64,000 bases of DNA, taken from NCBI GenBank assembly GCA_963807775.1, contig CAWECY010000007.1:1-64000 (forward strand), given 5' to 3'. Positions within the stretch are counted from its first letter, which is position 1. Every line of letters begins with the position of its first letter. The notes under the pieces are model-generated. The model did not search any database, was not told where the DNA came from, and saw nothing but the letters and a program-made list of their open reading frames with translations. Made by a program: the position numbers and the translations under genes. The DNA is from Bog-473 sp963807775. GTDB lineage: Bacteria; Actinomycetota; Acidimicrobiia; Acidimicrobiales; RAAP-2. This document shows positions 51,317 to 59,004 of the stretch, in pieces.

Positions 51317-52084
51317 CTACATCATCCCGGCGATCTGGTAGCCGCCGTCCACGTGGATGAGCTGCCCGTTGACGTAGGAGGAGGCGTCACTGCACAGGAA
51401 GACCACGACGCGCGCGATGTCGTCGGGCGTTCCGAGACGCCGCGTTGGGTTGGCACCGGCCAGGCGCTCCTGGACGTCGCGCGGGACGTTGGCCGCCGCG
51501 GTAGCCGTCAGGATGAAGCCGGGAGCGATGGCATTGGACCGGATGCCGTCCGGCCCATAGCGATTGGCCAGGTGGCGGGTCAGCTGGTTCAGCGCGGCCT
51601 TCGACACGCCGTAGGCCACGCGGATGGACTCACCGATGGTGCTCGTGCCCGACGAGATGTTCACGATGGAGCCACCGCCGCGTGCCGCCATGAACGGTAT
51701 GGCATGGCGGGACAGGAGTAGGGCTCCCCGCGTCGTGGTCTCGATGGCCCGGTCCCACACGCCGAGGTCGACGCCGACGGCGTCGCTATCGAGGCGCGCA
51801 TGGGTCCAGGCGGCGTTGTGATCGACACAGTCGATTCCGCCGAACTCGACGACGGCCCGTTCGACGAACGCGGACACCGAGTCCTCCCGGCGCACATCGC
51901 AGGCGATGCCGATCGCGCTACCGCCGGCGGCCAACACCTCCTCGGCCACCGAGCCTGCCCCCTCGGTGGTCACGTCGCCCACGGCGACGGAGGCACCCTC
52001 GGCGGCCAGGCGCAAGGCGGTGGCGCGACCGATGTCCGACGCTCCGCCGCTCAGCAGCACCACCTTGCCGTCGAGCTGTCCCAT
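51317..52084 (-). CDS. Short-chain dehydrogenase/reductase
   Basis: 255 residues from ATG 52084 (MGQLDGKVVLLSGGASDIGR); the longer frame is not supported. GGASDIG cofactor loop, CDVRREDSV, VDHNAAWTH (weak NNAG), IVNISSGTST (Ser) and YGVSKAALNQLTR (Tyr, Lys), HVDGGYQIAG near the end. First gene of the two-gene SDR operon, divergent from the cyclase gene. Confidence 0.88.
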   Translation of the reverse strand: MGQLDGKVVLLSGGASDIGRATALRLAAEGASVAVGDVTTEGAGSVAEEVLAAGGSAIGIACDVRREDSVSAFVERAVVEFGGIDCVDHNAAWTHARLDSDAVGVDLGVWDRAIETTTRGALLLSRHAIPFMAARGGGSIVNISSGTSTIGESIRVAYGVSKAALNQLTRHLANRYGPDGIRSNAIAPGFILTATAAANVPRDVQERLAGANPTRRLGTPDDIARVVVFLCSDASSYVNGQLIHVDGGYQIAGMM

Positions 52085-52271
52085 GTCAGTCCTGGCGGCC
52101 GGGGATGGCGACGATGACGAGAGCCGCCAGCGTGAATGCCCCCACATGCCCGGTCGTCATGCGCGCCATGTTAAGACACCCCCGATGCCGGGTCTCCCAC
52201 CAGGGATTCTGTGGCGCCCTGGGACGGGCCCAATTGGGCTGCCGGCGGGGCGGCATGGCAGCATCGAGGGC

Positions 52272-52934
52272 ATGCGAGTCCACCGCACCTTCGCCTTTGT
52301 GGACGTGTCGGGCTTCACGGCGTTGACCGAGCTCGAGGGCGACGAGCGTGCTGTCGACGTGCTCACCGCCTTCCGGGCGCTCCTCCGTGACATCTGTTCC
52401 CGCCGGGGTGTGCGGATCGCCAAGTGGCTAGGTGATGGCGTGATGCTGGTGTGCGTCGAGACCCGCCCCCTGCTCGAAACCATCTTGGAGCTGCATCACA
52501 TCGTGAACGAGGTGTCGGGCCCGGTGCAGACGGTGTCCATCCGTTCGGGCATCACCTCGGGCGACGTGATTCTGATGGAGGGCGACGACTACGTGGGTCA
52601 CTGCGTGAACGTCGCGGCACGCCTGTGCGATCTGGCGACCGCGGGCGAGGCACTGGCCGACCCGTCCGTCATGGAGCAACTGCCCAGCTGGGGCGCGGCG
52701 CAGGAGGAGACCCACGTCACGCTGCGGGGGGTCGAAAAACCAGTTCCGGCCTCGAGCATCCGTATGGCACTGGCCGGCGAAGAAGGTGCCCGCGACCCCA
52801 TCTGTGGCCTGCCCTTGACGCACGACACGGCTGAAGAGATCGCCCACGACGTCCGAGGGGCGGTGGTGCTCTTCTGTTCGCCCGGCTGCCTCGACACCTG
52901 GCGCCGTCGCCCGTCGCGCTCCGCTGCTCGCTGA
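52272..52934 (+). CDS. Class III nucleotidyl cyclase fused to a YHS-type metal-binding domain
   Basis: 220 residues from ATG 52272. Cyclase core: FAFVDVSGFTALTELEGDER and IAKWLGDGVMLVCVE (metal aspartates), VQTVSIRSGITSGDVILMEG, and canonical GHCVNVAARLCDLATAGEAL with both transition-state Asn and Arg. After GVEKPVPASSIRMAL comes DPICGLPLTHDTAEEI and GAVVLFCSPGCLDTWRRR, a YHS domain with the paired cysteines (DPxCG...FCSxxC). This suggests a cyclase that senses a metal. Cytoplasmic, no membrane segment. Confidence 0.8.
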   Translation: MRVHRTFAFVDVSGFTALTELEGDERAVDVLTAFRALLRDICSRRGVRIAKWLGDGVMLVCVETRPLLETILELHHIVNEVSGPVQTVSIRSGITSGDVILMEGDDYVGHCVNVAARLCDLATAGEALADPSVMEQLPSWGAAQEETHVTLRGVEKPVPASSIRMALAGEEGARDPICGLPLTHDTAEEIAHDVRGAVVLFCSPGCLDTWRRRPSRSAAR

Positions 52935-52984
52935 CGGTCCTACCCACCCGCGACAGCCCCAGTTCGGACAGGGCTGTTGCCGCA

Positions 52985-53012
52985 GAGACATATCGGTATA
53001 TATATTGTGTTT
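52985..53012 (+). promoter_or_regulatory. AT-rich promoter/operator before the MpaB-TetR pair
   Basis: ACATATCGGTATATATATTG is a striking AT-rich stretch in GC-rich DNA, ending six bases before the ATG at 53013. ACATAT and ATATTGTGT give an imperfect symmetry that may be the operator of the downstream TetR. Inference. Confidence 0.45.
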
Positions 53013-53912
53013 ATGTACCAGACGGGTTCTGACCTGCAGCTCCGCCCCTCCCAGGACCGCATCGAACTCGGTCCGGACTCACTACTGTGGCGTTGGGCGG
53101 GCGACACCCGCATCTCCTTCCTGGGGGCGTCCATCGGCCTGCTCCAACTCATGCACCCGGCCATCGGGGCCGGCGTCCTGGAGCACTCCGACTTCTTCGG
53201 AGACCCCTACGGACGCGTGTTCCGTTCCCTGCCACCGATCCTCGGGGCGGTCTATGACGGTCCAGAGGCGGAGCGGACAGGCAAGCAGGTGCGTGACTTC
53301 CACCGCTCCATCAAGGGCCTCGACGCCCACGGACAGCGCTATCACGCCCTCGATCCCGAGACCTTCTGGTGGGCCCACGCCACCTTCCAGTACATGGTCG
53401 AGCAGGTGGCCGACCGTTTCGACGACCATCGACTGACGCCCTTCGAGCGCGAACAGCTTTACCAAGAAGGCGTCGAGTGGTATCGCCGTTACGGGGTGAG
53501 CGATCGGGCGGTCCCGCCCACCCGGGCCGACTTCGAGGAGAAGTGGGACACATACTGCTCCCAGGTGCTCGAATTGAACCCGGCGGCAGAATGGGTGCTC
53601 GACGCCCTGCGCCATGCGACTCTGAGCGCCGAGCCGTTGCTCGCTCCTCAGCTGACCTTCCTGCGGCCCCTGGCCCGGCTCACGCCGGTCCGTGAGTCGG
53701 TCTTCCGGTTCATCCGTCTGGCGGCATTCGGTGGACTTCCGCCGGTGGTTCGGGAGCGCTTCGACATCCCGTGGTCCACGGCCGACGCCGTGGCTCTCGG
53801 CGGACTCGAGCTGGGAGTCCGTCGGGCTTGGCCCCTCGTGCCCCCCACCGTGCGATGGCAGCCGCGCGCGCTGGCGGGCTGGGAGCGCGCCCGGATGCAG
53901 CGGGCCGCCTGA
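53013..53912 (+). CDS. MpaB-family oxygenase (DUF2236)
   Basis: 299 residues from ATG 53013. Landmarks of the MpaB/latex-clearing-like heme fold: LLWRWAGDTRISFLGASIGL, LLQLMHPAIGAGVLEHSDFF, DFHRSIKGLDAHGQRYHALD, PETFWWAHATFQYMVEQVAD, EGVEWYRRYGVSDRAVPPTR. These proteins bind b-type heme; substrates are mostly unknown. Followed two bases later by a TetR gene, likely its regulator. Confidence 0.85.
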   Translation: MYQTGSDLQLRPSQDRIELGPDSLLWRWAGDTRISFLGASIGLLQLMHPAIGAGVLEHSDFFGDPYGRVFRSLPPILGAVYDGPEAERTGKQVRDFHRSIKGLDAHGQRYHALDPETFWWAHATFQYMVEQVADRFDDHRLTPFEREQLYQEGVEWYRRYGVSDRAVPPTRADFEEKWDTYCSQVLELNPAAEWVLDALRHATLSAEPLLAPQLTFLRPLARLTPVRESVFRFIRLAAFGGLPPVVRERFDIPWSTADAVALGGLELGVRRAWPLVPPTVRWQPRALAGWERARMQRAA

Positions 53913-53914
53913 TC

Positions 53915-54562
53915 ATGGCCCGACGCAAGATCACCGTTGAGCTCGAGCCGATGATGGGCGCGCTCACCACGGTCGCGTCGGCCGATGTGTCCGTCGAGCG
54001 CGTCCTCGATGCGGCGGCCGACCTCATGGCCCTCTATGGCCTCAAGCGCTGGAGCATGGAGGACGTCGCCGAGCGCGCCGACATCGGCCGTACCAGCGTG
54101 TATCGGGCCTTCGCCTCACGGGACGATCTGGTGCACGGCGTGCTGGCTCGCGAACTGCGGGCGACCCTCGAGCGCGTCACCGCGGCCGCGTCCAGTGCCG
54201 ACTCACCCGAGGAGGGGATCCTCGAGGGTGCGCTGACCGGCCTGGCCGCGCTGCGCAGCTCGCTGGTCGAGAAGCTCCTGCAGTCGGACCCCACCACCAT
54301 CCTGCCGTTCCTCACTACGAGCGCCGGGCCGCTGATCGCCCTCACGCGCCAGGTGCTGGCCGCGCAGGCCGCCGCAGCCGGTGCCGTGATCGATCCCGAG
54401 CAGGCGCAGGAGCTGGCGGAGATCGTGGCGCGCCTCGGACTGTCCTTCATCCTCACCCGCGACACCGTGTTCCCGGTGCAGGACGAGGAGGCTCTGCGTC
54501 GGGCGCTGCGGCGCCTTCTGCGGCCCGTGCTTGTCCCGCTCTTCGGGACGGTGCCCGTCTAA
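53915..54562 (+). CDS. TetR-family regulator
   Basis: 215 residues from ATG 53915. HTH DAAADLMALYGLKRWSMEDV, AERADIGRTSVYRAFASRDD, LVHGVLARELR; C-terminal helical domain ends LRRLLRPVLVPLFGTVPV. Translationally adjacent to the MpaB gene. Its end overlaps the convergent gene at 54559 by four bases. Confidence 0.9.
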   Translation: MARRKITVELEPMMGALTTVASADVSVERVLDAAADLMALYGLKRWSMEDVAERADIGRTSVYRAFASRDDLVHGVLARELRATLERVTAAASSADSPEEGILEGALTGLAALRSSLVEKLLQSDPTTILPFLTTSAGPLIALTRQVLAAQAAAAGAVIDPEQAQELAEIVARLGLSFILTRDTVFPVQDEEALRRALRRLLRPVLVPLFGTVPV

Positions 54563-54927
54563 AGGAAGGTGGCGCCGTCGGGCGAGACGATGACGACGTG
54601 CAGGGTGGCGCGGCCGCCTGGCTCCTCCCAGATGCGGACGGCGAGGGAATCGCCCTCCTCCCAGGCCACCACCACGGGCTGCCCCTCTCCGAGCGCGCTG
54701 GCCAGCGCACCCAAAATGGCACGGTCCAGCGCAAGCGGGAGCGCGTCAAACACGGCTCGCGCCTCGGCCGCCTCCTCGTTCTGCAGGCCGTCGAGCACGC
54801 CGACGGCCTCGACGGCGTGGCGCACGCTCGAGGCGGTTCGGACGGCTCTCTCGGCCCCGCCATAGGCGTCCGGGTCGTTGTTGGAGAGGATGGTGTTCAA
54901 GGGACTGACGATTGCTGCTCCTGCCAT
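54559..54927 (-). CDS. Hypothetical protein
   Basis: 122 residues from ATG 54927 (MAGAAIVSPLNTILSNNDPD). Helical N-terminal half (SSVRHAVEAVGVLDGLQNEE, AAEARAVFDALPLALDRAIL) and a strand-rich end (PVVVAWEEGDSLAVRIWEEP, TLHVVIVSPDG). No family recognised. Divergent from the hydrolase-cyclase at 55067. Confidence 0.65.
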   Translation of the reverse strand: MAGAAIVSPLNTILSNNDPDAYGGAERAVRTASSVRHAVEAVGVLDGLQNEEAAEARAVFDALPLALDRAILGALASALGEGQPVVVAWEEGDSLAVRIWEEPGGRATLHVVIVSPDGATFL

Positions 54928-55066
54928 GGCACGCACCCTAATGCAGCGGCCGTGTGACAAGCAGGAGAACACATGCGGCGCCGGGCGTCACGGCTTCTCC
55001 GCCGTGTGGCAGCGGTGCCACACTTCATGGATGCGACGGCACCCCCCGGCCGAAACGGGGTAGGGC

Positions 55067-56437
55067 GTGCTCGACCCACCCCCCATCCAGTTTGCGCTGC
55101 GCGACGGCAAGCACCTGGCCTTCCAGTCGGCCGGCGGCGGCCCCGACCTCGTCTTCATCGGCGGGGCCCTGGCCATTTCGCTGTCGTGGGAGCAGACGGC
55201 ACCGGCCCGCGGCCTGCGGCGCCTGGCCAGCTTCAGCCGGCTCGTCACCTACGACCAGCAGGGCATGGGCTACTCGGACCGCATGGACCTGTCGTCCCCG
55301 CCGACCCTCGAGGACCTCGTGCTCGACCTTGAGGCGGTAATCGACGCGGCCGGGGTGAGCGACCCCATCCTCTTCGGGTCCCACAACGGCGGCGCCGTGG
55401 CCGCCGTCTACGCCTCGCGGCATGCCGTGCGCCAACTCATCCTCTGTAACACCTGGGCCAAGCTCGAGCAGTCGGACGACTTTCCCATCGGGTTGCCCAC
55501 CTCGCTCCTCGACCTGATGGCCGAGCGTTACGACAAGCAGTGGGGTGACGGGCAGATCTCCGACCTGTATGCCTCGCGCCGCGGCGCCGAACCGTCGTCC
55601 CGGTACGAGCTGGCGTCGACCAGCCACAACCAGTTGGCGCACCTACTCGTGATCAACCGCAGCTACGACATCCGCCCCGTCCTCCCCTCCGTCTCCGCGC
55701 CCACGCTGGTCCTGCACATGGAGGAAAACATCAACATTCCGGCGGTACACGGCGAGTACATCGCCGCCGCCATCCCCGGGGCCCGCCTGGTCCTGCTGCC
55801 GGGCCGCGACCACCTGTTCCTGCGCAACCATGCCACCGCGGTCATCGACGAGGTGGAGCAGTTCGTCACGGGCGAGCTCACGCTCTTTGCCGACCGCGTG
55901 CGCACGACAATGCTCTTCACCGACATCGTCGACTCCACCGCCCTGGCTGCCTCCCTGGGCGACGACAGGTGGGGCGTACTCATCGACGAGCACAACGAAC
56001 GGGTGCATCGTCAGGTCGTCCAGCACGGCGGTCAGGATCTCAAGAGCACAGGGGACGGCTTCCTGGTCGCTTTCGACGAGACCGACGCGGCCGTCCGCTG
56101 CGCCACGGCCTGCCAGGATGTCGTGGCCGACCTCGGGATTGAGCTGCGGGCGGGGGTGCATGTCGGGGAGGTGACCCGTATGGGCCACAACGACCTGTCG
56201 GGCCTGGCCGTGCACCACGCCCAGCGCCTCTGTGCCCGGGCCGAGGGCGGGCAGGTCCTGGTGTCGGCCGACGTGCGCTCGGCGTGCGAGGGCTCCGGCC
56301 TCGTGTTCGAGGACCGTGGCCTGGCCACGCTGAAGGGGATCCCGGGTAAGTGGGAGGTCTTCGAGGTGCGCCGGCCGGGGTCGCCCGAGGGGGAGGCCGA
56401 CCCGGACCGACTGGGTGGTGCCCCCATCGTGCCTTGA
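55067..56437 (+). CDS. Alpha/beta-hydrolase-like domain fused to class III nucleotidyl cyclase (second copy)
   Basis: 456 residues from GTG 55067. Hydrolase-like part: LRDGKHLAFQSAGGGPDLVF, LVTYDQQGMGYSDRMDLSSP; the nucleophile elbow reads FGSHNGGAV, with His where Ser is expected. Later LPGRDHLFLRNHATAVIDEV. Cyclase part: LFTDIVDSTALAASLGDDRW, KSTGDGFLVAFDETDAAVRC (metal aspartates) and LAVHHAQRLCARAEGGQVLV (His for Asn, Arg kept). Same architecture as the protein at 9757, with a different replacement of the nucleophile. Confidence 0.87.
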   Translation: MLDPPPIQFALRDGKHLAFQSAGGGPDLVFIGGALAISLSWEQTAPARGLRRLASFSRLVTYDQQGMGYSDRMDLSSPPTLEDLVLDLEAVIDAAGVSDPILFGSHNGGAVAAVYASRHAVRQLILCNTWAKLEQSDDFPIGLPTSLLDLMAERYDKQWGDGQISDLYASRRGAEPSSRYELASTSHNQLAHLLVINRSYDIRPVLPSVSAPTLVLHMEENINIPAVHGEYIAAAIPGARLVLLPGRDHLFLRNHATAVIDEVEQFVTGELTLFADRVRTTMLFTDIVDSTALAASLGDDRWGVLIDEHNERVHRQVVQHGGQDLKSTGDGFLVAFDETDAAVRCATACQDVVADLGIELRAGVHVGEVTRMGHNDLSGLAVHHAQRLCARAEGGQVLVSADVRSACEGSGLVFEDRGLATLKGIPGKWEVFEVRRPGSPEGEADPDRLGGAPIVP

Positions 56438-56461
56438 CATGTGACTAAAAGGTCACATAAT
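56434..56461 (+). promoter_or_regulatory. Promoter with ArsR-type operator
   Basis: TTGACA (56434-56439), 16 bases, then CATAAT (56456-56461). The spacer is the palindrome TGTGACTAAAAGGTCACA (56440-56457). A repressor bound there would block RNA polymerase. The -10 box ends one base before the ATG at 56462. Confidence 0.75.
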
Positions 56462-57223
56462 ATGGCCGGAGTGGACGAGGTATTCAAGGCCCTGGCCGAC
56501 CCCACCCGACGCAGCTTGCTCGACGAGTTGTTCAGGCAGGACGGCCAGACCCTGGGCATGTTGGAGGAGCGTTTCCCCATGTCACGCTTCGGCGTGATGA
56601 AGCACCTCAAGGTGCTCGAGGACGCCGGGCTGGTGGTCACGCGGCGGCGCGGCCGGGAGAAGTTGCACTTCCTCAACCCGGTACCGATCCGCCTCGTCCA
56701 CGACCGCTGGGTGAGCAAGTACTCAGAGCCCTGGGTGGCAGGGCTGAGCGAGATCAAGGAGAGGCTGGAGAGACAGATGGAAAAGGTGTACGAGATCTTC
56801 ATCAAGACCACACCCGAGCAGTTGTGGCACGCCATCATCGACCCCGAGATCCGGGCCAAGTACAACTTCGGCGCCGCCGTCAACTCGGACTGGACGGTGG
56901 GCTCGCCCATCAGCGTCGACGTGGCCAAGCACGGCGTCCATCTGGGCGAGGGCGAAGTGCTCGAGATCGACCCGCCGCGTCGCCTGGTCCACACCATGGC
57001 GGCCGTCTGGGACGACGACGTGCGGGCCGAAGGGCTCTCGAGGGTGACGTGGGAGATCGAGCAGGTGGGCGACTCGTGCCACCTGACCCTGACCCACGAC
57101 CAGCTGCGCGAGGGCGCCAACGCGCAGCTCTACGGCGGCTGGCCGATGATCCTCTCGGGGCTCAAGACGTGGTTGGAGACGGGCGAGCTCCTGACGACGC
57201 CCGGCTCCATCATCTACGCCTAA
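56462..57223 (+). CDS. ArsR-type winged helix fused to SRPBCC/AHSA1 domain
   Basis: 253 residues from ATG 56462; if transcription starts seven bases after the -10 box, the GTG at 56471 (VDEVFKALADPTRRSLLDEL) is the likely leaderless start. Winged helix: FKALADPTRRSLLDELFRQD, FPMSRFGVMKHLKVLEDAGL, VTRRRGREKLHFL, with no ArsR metal Cys. From residue about 105 an AHSA1/SRPBCC domain: KVYEIFIKTTPEQLWHAIID, KYNFGAAVNSDWTVGSPISV, WPMILSGLKTWLETGELL. A one-protein ligand sensor and repressor is likely, controlling itself and perhaps the convergent MFS gene. Confidence 0.85.
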   Translation: MAGVDEVFKALADPTRRSLLDELFRQDGQTLGMLEERFPMSRFGVMKHLKVLEDAGLVVTRRRGREKLHFLNPVPIRLVHDRWVSKYSEPWVAGLSEIKERLERQMEKVYEIFIKTTPEQLWHAIIDPEIRAKYNFGAAVNSDWTVGSPISVDVAKHGVHLGEGEVLEIDPPRRLVHTMAAVWDDDVRAEGLSRVTWEIEQVGDSCHLTLTHDQLREGANAQLYGGWPMILSGLKTWLETGELLTTPGSIIYA

Positions 57224-58494
57224 AGGGCCGGCTCCGCCGAGGGTCGGGCCGCGACCGCCTCCGCTGCCTTCGGGTTGGTCGCGGGCCGCGGGGGCCGGAC
57301 GCGGTCGACGACGGACATGGCCAGTGTCGCCACGCCGAGGCCCGCGCCGAGGAGGCAGACGCCCGCCCAGCCATGCACGGCGTACAGGGTGCCGGCGGCG
57401 ATGGAGCCGGCCGCGCCCCCGAGGAAGTAGCACACCATGTAGGCGCTGTTGATGCGGCTGCGGGCGTCGGGGCGCAGCGCGTAGATCACGGCCTGGTTCG
57501 TGATCTGCATGCCCTGGGTGCCCATGTCCAGCACGACGATGCCGGCGATCAGCGCGCCCAGCGAGTTGTGCCCCAGCCACAACAGCGCGAACGAGCCGGT
57601 CAACAGGACGCCGGCGGCCACCGTGGTGGCGGTGACCCGCGCCGAGTCGGCCATCTTGCCGGCCAGGTTGGCCGCCACGATGCCACCGGCGCCGACGAGG
57701 CCGAACAGGCCGATGACGGCGTTGGAATATCTGTAGGGGCTGCCTGAGAGCAAGAAGGCCAGCGTGGTCCACAGCACGCTGAAGGCGGCGAACGCGCAGG
57801 CACCGTGCCAGGCCCGGCGCCGCAGGACGGGCTCGGTGGCGAGGAGTCGGAGCGATGACCCGACGAGCTCGGCGTAGCGACGGTGCGGGCGGCGACCCTC
57901 GGTGGGCAGGGCGCGCCAGAGAATCAAGGTGAACAGGACCATGAGGGCGGCGGAGAACCAGTAGATGGCGCGCCAGCCGGCCGCCTGGGCCACCAGACCC
58001 GACACCGTTCGGGCGAGGAGGATGCCGGTGAGCAGGCCCGTCATGATGCGGGCGACGACGCGGCCCCGCCGCTCCTCGGGGGCGAGGTCAGCCGCGAAGG
58101 GGATCATGACCTGGCCGGCCACCGAGGCCGCGCCGACCGCCACCGACGCCAGGGCGAAGAGCCACAGATCGGGAGCCAGCGCACAGGCGACCAGGGCGAT
58201 GCAGGCGACGGCGAACAGTCGGACCACCAGGCCGCGGCGTGGGTGCAGGTCGCCCAGCGGGACGATGAGCAGCAGGCCGGCGGCATAGCCGATCTGGGTC
58301 GCCGTGATGACCGTCGACGTCGCACCGGGCCCGCTGTGAAACGTACGCGCCACCTGGTGCAGAATCGGCTGTGCGTAGTAGAGGTTGGCCACCACGGCAC
58401 CGGTGGCCACGGCGATGAGGACGACGAGCGCACGGGACAGCGTCTGCTCGTGCGACTCGGCTGGCGTGGGGGAAGAGACGCCCTCGGCTGGCAC
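57220..58494 (-). CDS. MFS transporter
   Basis: 424 residues, about 12 hydrophobic segments starting SRALVVLIAVATGAVVANLY. MFS loop motif GDLHPRRGLVVRLFA between helices 2 and 3 and AGKMADSARVTATT in the second half. Close to drug/metabolite exporters of the YdeR/NepI-like sort; substrate unknown. The stop overlaps the convergent ArsR-SRPBCC stop by four bases. Confidence 0.85.
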   Translation of the reverse strand: MPAEGVSSPTPAESHEQTLSRALVVLIAVATGAVVANLYYAQPILHQVARTFHSGPGATSTVITATQIGYAAGLLLIVPLGDLHPRRGLVVRLFAVACIALVACALAPDLWLFALASVAVGAASVAGQVMIPFAADLAPEERRGRVVARIMTGLLTGILLARTVSGLVAQAAGWRAIYWFSAALMVLFTLILWRALPTEGRRPHRRYAELVGSSLRLLATEPVLRRRAWHGACAFAAFSVLWTTLAFLLSGSPYRYSNAVIGLFGLVGAGGIVAANLAGKMADSARVTATTVAAGVLLTGSFALLWLGHNSLGALIAGIVVLDMGTQGMQITNQAVIYALRPDARSRINSAYMVCYFLGGAAGSIAAGTLYAVHGWAGVCLLGAGLGVATLAMSVVDRVRPPRPATNPKAAEAVAARPSAEPAL

Positions 58495-58569
58495 CGCTCC
58501 AGGCTACGCGGCGACGCGCCGTCCTCCCGCCTGAGTCGGAACCGCCCTCGACCTGCTACGGATTATTGA

Positions 58570-59004
58570 TCAGACGTTGCCGCCGCGCCGGCTCTCGGCC
58601 GTCACGCCGGTCAGCGCGGTGATGATCAACGGTCCGCCGAGGAAGAACAACCAGACGCCGAACACCATGGCCAGCACGGTCATGAAGGCACCCATGCCCA
58701 TCACGAAGGGCCAGATCGACGAGCCCGGGAAGGACTCAATGGCGCCGGCACCGTCGGCCAACTCGGCGTCGTTGCGGTCCTCGGGTCGGTCACCAGGTGC
58801 GGGGATCTCACCCCAGAAGAAGTACTTGTGACCGTGGAAGCGGCGGTGCCAGAAGAAGTAGTAGCTGCCCGGGAGGAAGCCGAGCAGCGTGGCGCCGAGC
58901 AGCATGACGGCACCGCCGTCCTCGTAGCCCCAGAACCAGTACCAGAGCCCGATGCCCCCGAAGAACGCTCCGAGGAAGAGCAGGAACACAGCCTCGACCT
59001 TCAT
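58570..59004 (-). CDS. ctaF: Cytochrome c oxidase subunit IV, actinobacterial type
   Basis: 144 residues: MKVEAVFLLFLGAFFGGIGL, GGAVMLLGATLLGFLPGSYY (helices 1-2), HRRFHGHKYFFWGEIPAPGD loop, then FVMGMGAFMTVLAMVFGVWL and FFLGGPLIITALTGVT. This is the CtaF small subunit found in actinobacterial aa3 oxidases. Start overlaps the ctaD stop by four bases, completing ctaC-ctaD-ctaF. Confidence 0.9.
   Translation of the reverse strand: MKVEAVFLLFLGAFFGGIGLWYWFWGYEDGGAVMLLGATLLGFLPGSYYFFWHRRFHGHKYFFWGEIPAPGDRPEDRNDAELADGAGAIESFPGSSIWPFVMGMGAFMTVLAMVFGVWLFFLGGPLIITALTGVTAESRRGGNV

Noticed and set aside
51906..52271. N-terminal extension of the cyclase-YHS ORF
   Set aside because: It overlaps the divergent SDR start, lacks a ribosome-binding site and has no protein character before the ATG at 52272.
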